From Puniceicoccus vermicola (GTDB taxonomy: Bacteria > Verrucomicrobiota > Verrucomicrobiia > Opitutales > Puniceicoccaceae): a stretch of DNA of 64,000 nt. A program made the position numbers and the translations under genes. How positions within the stretch are numbered: the stretch's first letter is position 1; the number at the start of each line of letters is the position of its first letter. Under the pieces are notes generated by a model. That model was given only the letters and a program-made list of their open reading frames with translations, had not been told where the DNA came from and searched no databases. Below, piece by piece: positions 35,615 to 44,299 of the stretch. The stretch lies in NCBI RefSeq assembly GCF_014230055.1, contig NZ_JACHVA010000127.1, positions 169,574 to 233,573 on the forward strand. Direction: 5' to 3'.

Positions 35615-36996
35615 TGAAAAGGCGTTTTTTCCGATTCTTCATTCTACCGCTTCTGTTGGCTGCCGCTCCTACAATACAAGGGGCAGAATCCTTGGCCGAA
35701 ATCTCCGCGCAGGGACGCGCTGAGGCCCGACAAGCACTCTCCGAACTGCGCAACTTCCGGCTCAAAGTTCAGGAAGAACAAATCCCCCTCGAGCAAGAGA
35801 TTCGCCAACTACGCTCGCAACTAGAGGAGTCTCAACAGAAATTGCGAAAACTTCGCGAAGCTGCGGACTCCAATGACGTCGCCTTGGCCGATCTCGAACG
35901 CCAGGTCAATCAGCTCGCGTCCACCCGCAGCGCGGCTGAGTCTCTAATCGAAGAACTCATCGAAGAGCAGGCCCTCACTCCCGACAATCGACTCGATCCG
36001 GAGCACAACACCCAATACGAAAAGTGGAAAGATAGCGCCCCCGGTCCTGAGAAATTAAAGCTCTCCACGGACCTTCTGATCAGACTTACCGAATCTCTCC
36101 ACCAATCGATCGGTGGAGGAACTGCTCCGACCACAATCTATTCTCCGGATGGCCAGAAAATCTCGGGCACCGGATTGTCCATCGGCCCGCTCACCTATTT
36201 TTACAGCCCGGAAGCTTCGGGCATCGTCGATACATCTGACCCAACATTTCCCAAGCTGAGCCCCTCTCCTGCAGACGAGGCCCAAAGAATTCGCACCGTG
36301 ATCGAAAGCGGTTCTGGCACGGTTCCCATTGATGCAACTGGTGGAGCCGCACTTGCGCTCCGTCAAAATTCGCCCGACCTCCTCGGTGAAATCCTTCGGG
36401 CCGGGATCTGGATCTATCCCATTCTCCTGGCCGCCTTGATCACCGTGATCGTCGCCATCACGAAATGGATTTCCGTGGGCAGAGTCCGCAGCTCGATTCG
36501 CCGGGCGCGCTCACAGTTTCCCGAAGTCTGGTCCTCCAAGAACGAAGCGCAGCAAGAGAAATTTCTCCAGCACCAATCGCCCCTGCTTCGTCCTTTCTGG
36601 GAAACTCTCTGGAACACCCGGAATTCCGACCCAGAATCGCGAGAGGATCTCCTCTACGCCCGCCTCATCGCCATCCGCCTTCGCCTGACTCGCGGCCTCG
36701 CCGCGCTCTCCGTCATAGCCGCCACGGCTCCTCTGCTCGGACTTCTCGGCACCGTCACCGGAATGATCACGACCTTCCAACGGATTACTCTCTTTGGCAC
36801 TGGCGACCCTCAAAGCCTCTCTGGAGGAATCTCCGAAGCTCTCCTGACCACGAAATTTGGCCTCATTGTCGCCATCCCGACCTTTCTGCTCTACGCCTAC
36901 CTCTCCCGCCGCTCGCAGGGAACCGTCGCCAACCTCGAAGCATTCTCTCGCCAATTCGAAGGAGCACCAGCTCCCGACTCTTCGAGCGAACGATGA
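35611..36996 (+). CDS. TtpC-like large ExbB-family proton channel protein with periplasmic coiled coil
   Basis: 461 residues: signal peptide (about 1-24), coiled coil (about 35-125), a linker, a membrane span (IYPILLAALITVIVAITKW, about 265) and a C-terminal MotA/TolQ/ExbB domain with APLLGLLGTVTGM and GISEALLTTKFGLIVA. This two-part build is that of TtpC, which is needed for TonB2-driven uptake in vibrios. The longer frame that extends 38 codons upstream overlaps the previous gene and gives no signal peptide, so the ATGATGA start is used. Its stop overlaps the exbB start. Confidence 0.87.
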   Translation: MMKRRFFRFFILPLLLAAAPTIQGAESLAEISAQGRAEARQALSELRNFRLKVQEEQIPLEQEIRQLRSQLEESQQKLRKLREAADSNDVALADLERQVNQLASTRSAAESLIEELIEEQALTPDNRLDPEHNTQYEKWKDSAPGPEKLKLSTDLLIRLTESLHQSIGGGTAPTTIYSPDGQKISGTGLSIGPLTYFYSPEASGIVDTSDPTFPKLSPSPADEAQRIRTVIESGSGTVPIDATGGAALALRQNSPDLLGEILRAGIWIYPILLAALITVIVAITKWISVGRVRSSIRRARSQFPEVWSSKNEAQQEKFLQHQSPLLRPFWETLWNTRNSDPESREDLLYARLIAIRLRLTRGLAALSVIAATAPLLGLLGTVTGMITTFQRITLFGTGDPQSLSGGISEALLTTKFGLIVAIPTFLLYAYLSRRSQGTVANLEAFSRQFEGAPAPDSSSER

Positions 36997-37568
36997 ACCG
37001 ACTCATAGAGGAATCCTGGGAAATTTGGCAAGCCGGCGGACCGCTGATGCTTCCGCTCGCGCTTTTGGCCTTTGGCCTCTTTTACGCCGAGACCCGCCTC
37101 TTCCTCCAAATTCGAAGGCACGTTCCGGGAGTGCCTGCCTCCCTTTCCCAGACAAACCGCTCGATTCCGTACATATTCGAATCGCTCCGGGAACGAATTC
37201 TCCAGCCCATCGATCGAAAAATTCGGTTCTACGCCATCCTTGTCGGAGTATGTCCACTTCTCGGACTCCTTGGAACTGTGGCCGGGATGACCACCACTTT
37301 CACCGGCATGGCTGAACCCGGTGCCTCCAATCTCTCTTTCGAAGTCGCCGGAGGTGTTTCGGAAGCACTGGTGACCACTCAGGCAGGCCTTCTCGTCGCA
37401 ATCCCCGGCATGGTTCTCCTCTCCTTTCTTCGGAGAGGCCGTGACCGTATCGCCCTTCGATATTTCGGTCTGGAAGCCAAAGCCTTGGAGCAAGGCTCAC
37501 TATCGATCTCAACCGGGCCAAGCAACTCCGACGCCAATAAACCCCAACCCCGGTTTTCTACGCCATGA
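36993..37568 (+). CDS. exbB: ExbB-family proton channel subunit (short)
   Basis: 191 residues with three membrane spans: near 20-35 (MLPLALLAFGLFYAE), and the paired helices with VCPLLGLLGTVAGMTTTF and GVSEALVTTQAGLLVAIPG that form the proton channel. It begins at an ATGA overlap with the large ExbB-like gene; a long in-frame extension into that gene is a chance open frame. Together with ExbD it uses the proton gradient to energise TonB. Confidence 0.92.
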   Translation: MNRLIEESWEIWQAGGPLMLPLALLAFGLFYAETRLFLQIRRHVPGVPASLSQTNRSIPYIFESLRERILQPIDRKIRFYAILVGVCPLLGLLGTVAGMTTTFTGMAEPGASNLSFEVAGGVSEALVTTQAGLLVAIPGMVLLSFLRRGRDRIALRYFGLEAKALEQGSLSISTGPSNSDANKPQPRFSTP

Positions 37569-37987
37569 GACGCCGCCGCTCCATTAGCGAGGAACCGGAA
37601 GGGGCCCTTGCCGAAGAAACGATCAATGTGTCTCCACTCATCGATGTGGTTTTCATTCTGCTCATCTTTTTCATCGTCACGACCGTCTTTGTCCGCGAAA
37701 CCGGAATCGACGTCGAACGCCCACGGGCCGCGAGTTCTTCAGAACTTTCCCGCGAGGCGCTTCTCATCGCAGTCGATGCCGAAGGCGCCGTTTTCTATGG
37801 AGGCTCCCCTCTCGACATCCGGGCTCTACGATCTACGGTGAAGAGACTCCTGCAGGGAGACCCACGGCCGGTGATCATTCAGGCTGACAGAAGGACCTCC
37901 ACGGAGGACCTCGTCGCCGTGATCGACGAGATCAGCCTCGCCGGTGCCGAATCGGTCAATATCGCAACGCGCGCCTCCGATGGGTAA
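37565..37987 (+). CDS. exbD: ExbD biopolymer transport protein
   Basis: 140 residues: cytoplasmic basic start, one membrane helix with the essential aspartate (NVSPLIDVVFILLIFFIV) and a periplasmic domain ending DRRTSTEDLVAVIDEISLAG. Matches ExbD/TolR length and layout. ATGA overlap with exbB and an eight-base overlap with tonB. Confidence 0.95.
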   Translation: MRRRRSISEEPEGALAEETINVSPLIDVVFILLIFFIVTTVFVRETGIDVERPRAASSSELSREALLIAVDAEGAVFYGGSPLDIRALRSTVKRLLQGDPRPVIIQADRRTSTEDLVAVIDEISLAGAESVNIATRASDG

Positions 37988-38639
37988 ATCTCTCAAACGA
38001 GGCGACCGGTTGATTCCGGCACTCGTGGCCGGAGTTCTGACCTTCTTGCTGTTTCTCCTCCTCCCTCTATCCCGGATGCTCTCGCCGGATTCAGATGAGG
38101 AACGGTGGAACGTTCGGGAGATCACTCCCGCTCAAGTGCCTCCCCCGCCTCCTCCCGAGCCAGTCGAGTCCCAGCAGTCTTCCCTGGCATCCGCCGCTGC
38201 ACCGGACCTCCGACCCGCCCCAGAGCAACTTTCCCTAAAGGCACTTCCCATTACTCTTTCCGTCAATCCCGACGCTGATCTCATCGCCTCTCCTGCAATT
38301 TCCTCTCTCGCGGGGGGATTCAACGCTGGAGACGAGATTCGCCGGTTTACCTTTGCCGATCTCGACGGAGGCCCTCGCGTTCTCAGCGTACCTCCGGTTT
38401 CCATTCCCCTCCGCTTGGCCCGGCGTGGATTCGGCCGAGGCCGCGTCGTCTTTTCAATCCGAATCCTAACGGACGGATCCGTCGAGATTCTAGACGTCCT
38501 CGAAAGTACCCATCCTGAACTAATTGACGCTGCCCGCCGCTCAGCTTCCCGCGCACGATTTGAACCACCCGAAATCAATGGACAACCCGTTGAGGTCGAA
38601 GGAAAATGGCCCTTATTGATCGACGCCTCACCGCGATGA
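37980..38639 (+). CDS. tonB: TonB energy transducer
   Basis: 219 residues: N-terminal membrane anchor (LIPALVAGVLTFLLFLLLP), a proline-rich segment (AQVPPPPPPEPVESQ) and a C-terminal TonB domain with VVFSIRILTDGSVEILDV, RSASRARFEPPEINGQPV. The spacer is short compared with E. coli TonB, as is usual for TonB2-type proteins. The start lies inside the last codons of exbD. Delivers energy to outer-membrane TonB-dependent receptors; no receptor gene is in the window. Confidence 0.9.
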   Translation: MGKSLKRGDRLIPALVAGVLTFLLFLLLPLSRMLSPDSDEERWNVREITPAQVPPPPPPEPVESQQSSLASAAAPDLRPAPEQLSLKALPITLSVNPDADLIASPAISSLAGGFNAGDEIRRFTFADLDGGPRVLSVPPVSIPLRLARRGFGRGRVVFSIRILTDGSVEILDVLESTHPELIDAARRSASRARFEPPEINGQPVEVEGKWPLLIDASPR

Positions 38640-40009
38640 AATTCTACTTCTCCACAATCACCCTTCTCCTGCTCTGCATCCTGACCGGAAAGAGCCTGGC
38701 CCAGAACCTCCAGCCGGAAGAATACTCCTGGGACAACCCGGAATTTCGCGAACGGTTTGTCGGATCCTATGGGGTGCTTAGCGATGTCGAACCGCGACTC
38801 ACCTCGGAGGAACAAACATTTCTCCGGGAAACCGTTCTGCCATTGCTTCAGGAGAATCCCCAGGAAGCCGGGAGTATCGTCGCCGCCAAACTCAGCGAAT
38901 CCACTTCTCCCGCTCTGTACTTCATTCTCGGAAACATCCTCCTGGAGCAGAACCAAATTGATCCCGCCCGTCAGAACCTGCAAAGAGCGCTATCCCTCTT
39001 CCCGGATTTTCGCCGGGCTCATCGCTCCATGGCCCTATTGGAAGTCAGGGCCAACAACTATTCCCAATCGATTCCTCACTGGATCAAAGTGATTCAACTC
39101 GGGGGCGGCGACGATCAGAGCTACGGCCTTCTCGGATATGCCTATCTCCAGGAAGGCGACTGGACACCCGCCGCTCGCGCCTTTGAAAATGCGATTTTAT
39201 ACCGCCCGGAAAGCCGGGATCTCCGCCGTGGCCTCGTCCATTCCCTAATCCAATCCAACCAGTCAGAAGAAGCTGCAGAGATGGTTCAAAAACTCCTCGA
39301 TGAGGATCCGGAAGATCCCCAGCTTTGGCGTCTACTGGCGAATTTCTATCTAGAGGAAGAGAACCTCCCCCAGACAGCTGCAGCACTTGAAGTGGCCGTC
39401 CGCATCGCCGAACCGACTCCAGACACTCTCTTTCTTCTCGGAGGCGTCTATACGAGCTTGGGACTCCCACAGAAAGCCCTCTCGGCCTATGAACGGGTCC
39501 TCCAGCTACCATCGAACAACATCGATTTCGAAGAAGCCTTTCGCCCCGTCGAAATCCTCCTTCAGCAACGACTTTGGGAGGAAGCGATTCGTTATTCCGG
39601 TCTTCTCCGCAGCCACTATGGCCGCGACCTCAATTCCGAACAATCGAACCGCATCAACGCAGCCATCGCGACCTCGCGACTCTACGTCAATCCGACACCC
39701 CAAATAGCCGAAACCGCACAAGCCTACACGGAAGTATTTCCCCTGGATGGCCTCTTGCACTTAGCATTGGGAGACTATCTCTCAAAAAATGATCAAATCG
39801 AGGAAGCCCTTCTCGCCTATCGACGCTCCGCCGCTACCGAAGAATTTCAATATGAGGCGAAACTCCGACTAGCCAATCTTCTCGTCACCGAAGAACGATA
39901 TGACGAAGCGATTCGACTTCTTCGAGAGCTTCAGGAAATCCAATACAACAACCGGGTAGCAACCTTCCTCGCGAGACTCGAGGAACTTCAACTCTCCAGC
40001 GGAAGCTAA
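38636..40009 (+). CDS. Exported TPR-repeat protein closing the TtpC-type TonB operon
   Basis: 457 residues with a signal peptide (about 1-22, ending SLAQ) and about nine tetratricopeptide repeats (for example ALYFILGNILLEQNQIDPA, YGLLGYAYLQEGDW, LWRLLANFYLEEENL, LFLLGGVYTSLGLPQKAL). TPR proteins stand at this place in vibrio and shewanella TonB2 operons, probably as periplasmic scaffolds. Starts at an ATGA overlap with tonB. The second RAYT gene ends only seven bases after this stop, converging with it. Confidence 0.88.
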   Translation: MKFYFSTITLLLLCILTGKSLAQNLQPEEYSWDNPEFRERFVGSYGVLSDVEPRLTSEEQTFLRETVLPLLQENPQEAGSIVAAKLSESTSPALYFILGNILLEQNQIDPARQNLQRALSLFPDFRRAHRSMALLEVRANNYSQSIPHWIKVIQLGGGDDQSYGLLGYAYLQEGDWTPAARAFENAILYRPESRDLRRGLVHSLIQSNQSEEAAEMVQKLLDEDPEDPQLWRLLANFYLEEENLPQTAAALEVAVRIAEPTPDTLFLLGGVYTSLGLPQKALSAYERVLQLPSNNIDFEEAFRPVEILLQQRLWEEAIRYSGLLRSHYGRDLNSEQSNRINAAIATSRLYVNPTPQIAETAQAYTEVFPLDGLLHLALGDYLSKNDQIEEALLAYRRSAATEEFQYEAKLRLANLLVTEERYDEAIRLLRELQEIQYNNRVATFLARLEELQLSSGS

Positions 40010-40016
40010 AGAACTC

Positions 40017-40967
40017 TTAACCAAACAACCCCTTCCGCAATCCAGTTCCCACGGAGAGCCCCTTCCAGTCACTCCCTTGCATAGGATGAGGCCTTCGCCT
40101 TCGCGTTCCATCCGGTTCATCTTCCAAGGCCTTTCTAACAAAGTCCTCCGATCCCAGCACCATCCCGTCCGAAAAATAGCGAACCCGGCACCGCAATACC
40201 ACGGAAAGGGGCAACTTCCCCTTCTCCTCCTGCAAAACCCGCACCGCTTCTTCGTGAGAAATGGAGGCTTTCCCATCTTTCTCACCATCGCCAGCCCCAT
40301 ACAAAGTCTGCCGATACCCAGCCAGATCCTTATCTACAACAGAAAGCCCAGCCCGAGCCAGTCGGCCGCCTCCAAGAGCCTCCGCATACCCACAAAACCG
40401 ATAATCCTTAGGATCCGAAACCAGCCCGGCCCGAACCGCGTTCAGGTCAATATAGGCCGCCACCGTCCGCAAAGCCCACCGATCCCCTTCGACCAGCACA
40501 CTCTTAAAACGAGCCGACCAAAGCGGCCCAAACCGATCACGTGAGCGGTTGAACCAAAGCGTAAACCGAAGCTTCAGAGTCCGCATAAACTCCGAAACGT
40601 CATGCATTCGCCGAATAAGAGCCTTCCGCAACTCCCTCCCATCAAGAAAATTATCCTTCAAATGCCCCTCCAGCACCTCCGCAGGCATCGGATTCCAAGG
40701 AGTAGGCTTAGGATACAACTTCCGATAACGACGAACCAACTCCGCATCCGAAACCTCAGTCCCTGCCGGTGGCACCTCCACCAAAATATGGAAATGGTTC
40801 TTCATCACCGCATAAGTAACCACCCGAACCCCGGAAAACTCGGCCACCTGCCAGATCATCTTCCGCAAAACCTCCCTCTCCCGGTCACCGAAGAGAGCCT
40901 CCCCATTCACGGTCCGACTCATCAGATGATAATAAGCCAATTGATTCGACACCTTGCGCTTACCCAT
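40017..40967 (-). CDS. REP-associated tyrosine (Y1/HUH) transposase, copy 2
   Basis: 316 residues, 21 differences from copy 1 by my count, concentrated at the first 13 residues and near the C terminus. HFH at 58-60 and Tyr172 are both conserved, as is the full central region, so both copies look functional. Synonymous changes between the two genes are numerous, which argues for old duplication under selection rather than a recent hop. The stop codon differs (TAA here, TAG in copy 1), while the bases just beyond diverge. It lies tail-to-tail with the TonB operon. Confidence 0.9.
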   Translation of the reverse strand: MGKRKVSNQLAYYHLMSRTVNGEALFGDREREVLRKMIWQVAEFSGVRVVTYAVMKNHFHILVEVPPAGTEVSDAELVRRYRKLYPKPTPWNPMPAEVLEGHLKDNFLDGRELRKALIRRMHDVSEFMRTLKLRFTLWFNRSRDRFGPLWSARFKSVLVEGDRWALRTVAAYIDLNAVRAGLVSDPKDYRFCGYAEALGGGRLARAGLSVVDKDLAGYRQTLYGAGDGEKDGKASISHEEAVRVLQEEKGKLPLSVVLRCRVRYFSDGMVLGSEDFVRKALEDEPDGTRRRRPHPMQGSDWKGLSVGTGLRKGLFG

Positions 40968-40996
40968 GCCCCCACCCTGAAGATCCAGCCATCCTT

Positions 40997-41025
40997 GTCA
41001 ATCTTTTTAAAACAGTTATATCAAA
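40997..41025 (-). promoter_or_regulatory. Conserved AT-rich element upstream of RAYT copy 2
   Basis: Counterpart of the element before copy 1: GTCAAT, two variable bases, TTTTAAAACAGTTATAT, one variable base, AAA (plus strand). It starts 29 bases before the start codon here and 30 there, while the intervening leader is unrelated. Conservation at fixed distance suggests a shared regulatory or recognition role. Confidence 0.55.
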
Positions 41026-41067
41026 TATGACTACCAACAAATCTGAGCTATAATTTTGGAGACCAGA

Positions 41068-42816
41068 TTAAGCAATAGGGGCTTTGCTATCGATCTGAAG
41101 AGCTTTCATGTCTGGCGGGACCGTCGCGAGAGCTTCTTCCATCGATGTAATTCCGTCACGAACTTTGATCATGCTATCTTGGTGCAAGGTTCGCATTCCA
41201 TTGCGGACCGCAATATCCTTCAATCTCGCGGTTTCGAGTTCTTCGTTGATTCCCTTTACGAGCTCGTCGCTGATGGACATCAATTCGTGAATACCGATAC
41301 GGCCCTTGTATCCTGAGCCTCCACAAGCGGGGCATCCGTTTGGACTGGCTCGATAAATTGAGCCTGACCATTTGATCGCCTCCTCAATGATGGTTCTCTC
41401 ATTTCCTTCCGGTTCGTAGGGCTGGCGGCAGTTCTTACAGACCCGCCGCATAAGGCGTTGAGCGCAGACACAGACCAAGGAGGCTGAGATCATGAAGGGC
41501 TCAATTCCCATTTCGGTGAGTCGTGCAACTGTGCTGGGAGCGTCGTTCGTGTGAAGGGTGCTGAAGAGCATGTGCCCCGTGAGTGCAGCTTCGACGGCAA
41601 TGTTGGCAGTTTCCTGATCTCGGATCTCCCCCACTAGGATGATATCTGGATCCTGACGCAAAAAGGCTCGGAGGGCGGCCGCGAAGGTCAGCCCGATTTT
41701 TCGGTTCATCTGTACCTGGCACAGGCCTGGGAGCGTGTACTCGATCGGATCCTCTGCTGTACGGATATTGACCGTCGGGTCGTTGATTTCGTTGAGAGCG
41801 GAGTAAAGCGTCATGGATTTCCCGGAACCCGTAGGGCCACAGTGGAGAATCATTCCGTAGGGACGGCGGATGAGTTCTCGGTATTCTCCCAAATTCTCTT
41901 CGGAAAACCCGAGGGCCGTAAGAGGTAAGGTACTCTTCTGTTTGTCGAGAATACGCATGACACAGCCTTCTCCGTGATTCAACGGGCAGGTTGCTACGCG
42001 GAGATCGATATCTATCCCCTTCTTATTGAACTGCTTGTAGACGATTCGTCCGTCCTGAGGGACTCGCTTTTCAGCGATATCGAGGTTAGCCATAACCTTA
42101 ATCCGCGCCAGCAGAGCTGCTGAAACTTTCCGCGGTAGGTTTAGTTTTGTCTGGCAGATACCGTCCACGCGTACGCGGACACGCGTTTCATTCTCGAAGG
42201 GCTCGACGTGGATATCGCTGCCTCCTGAATAATAGGCGTCCTCAATTAACCGACTGGCAAGCTGGATGATCGGACCGGATTCCTCGTCACTGAGGCTCTC
42301 TTCGTTGATCTCCTCCTCGGCGCCATATTCCATCCCGAGCTGGTCGACTACGTCGCCAAATCCGACAGCCACCTGAGCGGTCCCCTCGTCTTCCAGAGCC
42401 GCGTTGATATCGTCGGTCAGGCCGAGAAGGACATGAACCTTCGATCGAGTCTTCCGCTCGATTTCCTGAATCAGCTGAACTTGAAACGGATTATCGAGAA
42501 CAACGGCAAAAAAATCGCCAATCATACCAAGAGGAAGAACGCCTTTCTCCTGGCAGTAGTCCTTATCCAGTTTCTCGAATGTATACTCGTCCTTCGCGAA
42601 GCGTTTCGCGTTGAAGGGATTATAGTGAAAGCAACGGCTCTTTGCGAGAAGGAGATTGAACTGCGAAACCGCAAACTCCTCCATCAGCTGCCTCTCTACT
42701 TCTTCCCCGGAGAGATTTTGGTCGGTCGATTCAATTCTCTCGACTTGGATATCATCGAGGTGCCCGAGTTCACGGAGCTTATGGACGATTTGAAGCTGAG
42801 TGCGAGCGAGAACCAT
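41068..42816 (-). CDS. GspE/PilB-type secretion or pilus assembly ATPase
   Basis: Hexameric ATPase that drives type IV pilus extension or type II secretion pseudopilus assembly. The 582 residues have the N-terminal MshEN-like domain, Walker A GPTGSGKS (about 328-335), the Asp box [12 protein letters not shown], Walker [13 protein letters not shown], the His box [10 protein letters not shown] and the zinc-binding tetracysteine (CKNCRQ ... CPACGGSG). No other pilus gene adjoins, but a prepilin-like gene lies 7 kb away and a response regulator precedes it on the same strand by 34 bases, probably as one transcript. PilB versus GspE cannot be settled here. Confidence 0.9.
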   Translation of the reverse strand: MVLARTQLQIVHKLRELGHLDDIQVERIESTDQNLSGEEVERQLMEEFAVSQFNLLLAKSRCFHYNPFNAKRFAKDEYTFEKLDKDYCQEKGVLPLGMIGDFFAVVLDNPFQVQLIQEIERKTRSKVHVLLGLTDDINAALEDEGTAQVAVGFGDVVDQLGMEYGAEEEINEESLSDEESGPIIQLASRLIEDAYYSGGSDIHVEPFENETRVRVRVDGICQTKLNLPRKVSAALLARIKVMANLDIAEKRVPQDGRIVYKQFNKKGIDIDLRVATCPLNHGEGCVMRILDKQKSTLPLTALGFSEENLGEYRELIRRPYGMILHCGPTGSGKSMTLYSALNEINDPTVNIRTAEDPIEYTLPGLCQVQMNRKIGLTFAAALRAFLRQDPDIILVGEIRDQETANIAVEAALTGHMLFSTLHTNDAPSTVARLTEMGIEPFMISASLVCVCAQRLMRRVCKNCRQPYEPEGNERTIIEEAIKWSGSIYRASPNGCPACGGSGYKGRIGIHELMSISDELVKGINEELETARLKDIAVRNGMRTLHQDSMIKVRDGITSMEEALATVPPDMKALQIDSKAPIA

Positions 42817-42850
42817 AAATCAAAGATTTAGGTGAGAATAACCATCCTTC

Positions 42851-44191
42851 TCAACTGGCGTCAACCGTATCGAGGAGCTCGGGGAATAAGAGATCCTGTT
42901 CGGCAGGAAATTGACTGGCGGGAACTACATCGGAAGAACAGCCAACGGAACGAAGAACCTCTCCCGGTGTTTTTTTCTCAGATTGCAAAATTCCGTCGAG
43001 GACCTCGTTCTGTCGAGCCCGCAGAACTTCCTGCAAAGAAGGAGCCGGAACCGTCTCCAGAGGTTCAGTAAGACGTTTCTCTAATGCCGATCGCACATGC
43101 TCCTCGCTCAAAGTGGAACTCTTCCATCGCTTCCCGAGACGATACCGAACTTCAACCAGCTCGTCATAATTGCCAGGCCAATCATATCGCAGCAGGAAAG
43201 CCACCGCCCTGGGGGACAGATTGAGAACAGGAGCCTCCGGATCCGCCAGAGGCCCGATTAAGTAAGAAGCGATATCCCGATAGCGCCCCTGCAGAGTCGG
43301 AACCCGGACCAGATTTCCAAAGATCGTCTCAAGAAGTCCCTCGTCCATTGACATTTCAGCGAGTGAAAGGCGTTCCGAATCAACCGGGAAGATGAAGGTA
43401 ATCTTCCCTCCCTGCCGAAGATAACTATCTTCCCTCCCCAGAAGTTCATTCAACATTCGCTGCTGCGAACGGTCCAATTCGTCCAAGCCCTTCCCAACAA
43501 TCACCCGGGAATAAGGCTCCTTCCCGGCGAAACGGGTGATGATCGAGCGAGCTTTAGAACTCAGAAGCTCCGATGCCTCAAAATCAAAAGAAACGACACC
43601 GCCCTCCGAGTCATTCCAACCCGCCACCTCAGCCACCAACGGATCGACCTCGAATCCCCGGTCTCCAGAGATGAAGATGGGGGATCCCGTCGCAAAAGCT
43701 TCCCAGAGATTCTGCACCCAGCGCCGGGACTCCAACGTTCCCGCCGGGAGAAATCGCAAGGGCTGCGGATAATCCATCTCTGCGTTCGCCCGAGAGCCTC
43801 GTTCAGCCCCTGAAGACGAGTCTCCCTGCCCTTCCTGCAATAGAGCCCGCACCTCACCGATCAGCTCAGCCATCTCGAAAGGTTTTTTCAGAATCCGGGT
43901 GACCCCGACTTGAGCCGCCTGCCTCATTTCGACTTCCCCCATGTACGCAGAGATCATGACCACTGGAATCGTTTTGTTAAACTCCCGGACCCGACGGATA
44001 AAAGCGGTGCCCTCGAGCTTTGGCATCAAGTAATCTGAAACGAGGATGTCAAAATCGCCTTCACGCACACGATCGATCGCCTCCGTGGGATCCAGAGAGA
44101 CCTCAGCCACTAAGTCATTAGCTTCCAAAGTCTCAACCAGCATCTCCGCAAAGGCCTGATCATCTTCGAGAATGAGGATTTTCGCGTCCAT
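42851..44191 (-). CDS. Response regulator with a degenerate NtrC-type AAA+ domain
   Basis: 446 residues. The receiver domain is intact (ILILEDDQAF; phosphoacceptor in ILVSDYLMPKLEG; VVMISAY; LKKPF). The next ~230 residues follow the outline of a sigma-54 activator ATPase, recognisable by GRYRDIASYL and YDWPGNYDELVEV, but Walker A is replaced by ISGDRGFEVDP, Walker B is lost and the GAFTGA loop is missing. The C-terminal Fis-like helix-turn-helix is weak or absent. It therefore cannot be a normal sigma-54 activator. The ATG used directly precedes the receiver domain; a longer N-terminal extension is unlikely. It precedes the PilB/GspE-like gene and may control it or act with it. Confidence 0.78.
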   Translation of the reverse strand: MDAKILILEDDQAFAEMLVETLEANDLVAEVSLDPTEAIDRVREGDFDILVSDYLMPKLEGTAFIRRVREFNKTIPVVMISAYMGEVEMRQAAQVGVTRILKKPFEMAELIGEVRALLQEGQGDSSSGAERGSRANAEMDYPQPLRFLPAGTLESRRWVQNLWEAFATGSPIFISGDRGFEVDPLVAEVAGWNDSEGGVVSFDFEASELLSSKARSIITRFAGKEPYSRVIVGKGLDELDRSQQRMLNELLGREDSYLRQGGKITFIFPVDSERLSLAEMSMDEGLLETIFGNLVRVPTLQGRYRDIASYLIGPLADPEAPVLNLSPRAVAFLLRYDWPGNYDELVEVRYRLGKRWKSSTLSEEHVRSALEKRLTEPLETVPAPSLQEVLRARQNEVLDGILQSEKKTPGEVLRSVGCSSDVVPASQFPAEQDLLFPELLDTVDAS

Positions 44192-44299
44192 TACCGCTAA
44201 CTTTTCATCGAATCGCTCTCTCGTCAATCCGCGACCCTCTATTGCCGGAAACGTGTAAACGGCCTTGCGCGAACAACTTCTTTCGTTTCGCATCAGGAA

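Noticed and set aside
38132..38983. Minus-strand frame of 283 codons
   Set aside because: Antisense to tonB and the TPR gene, both well supported; its glycine/arginine-rich content is a mirror of proline-rich TonB.
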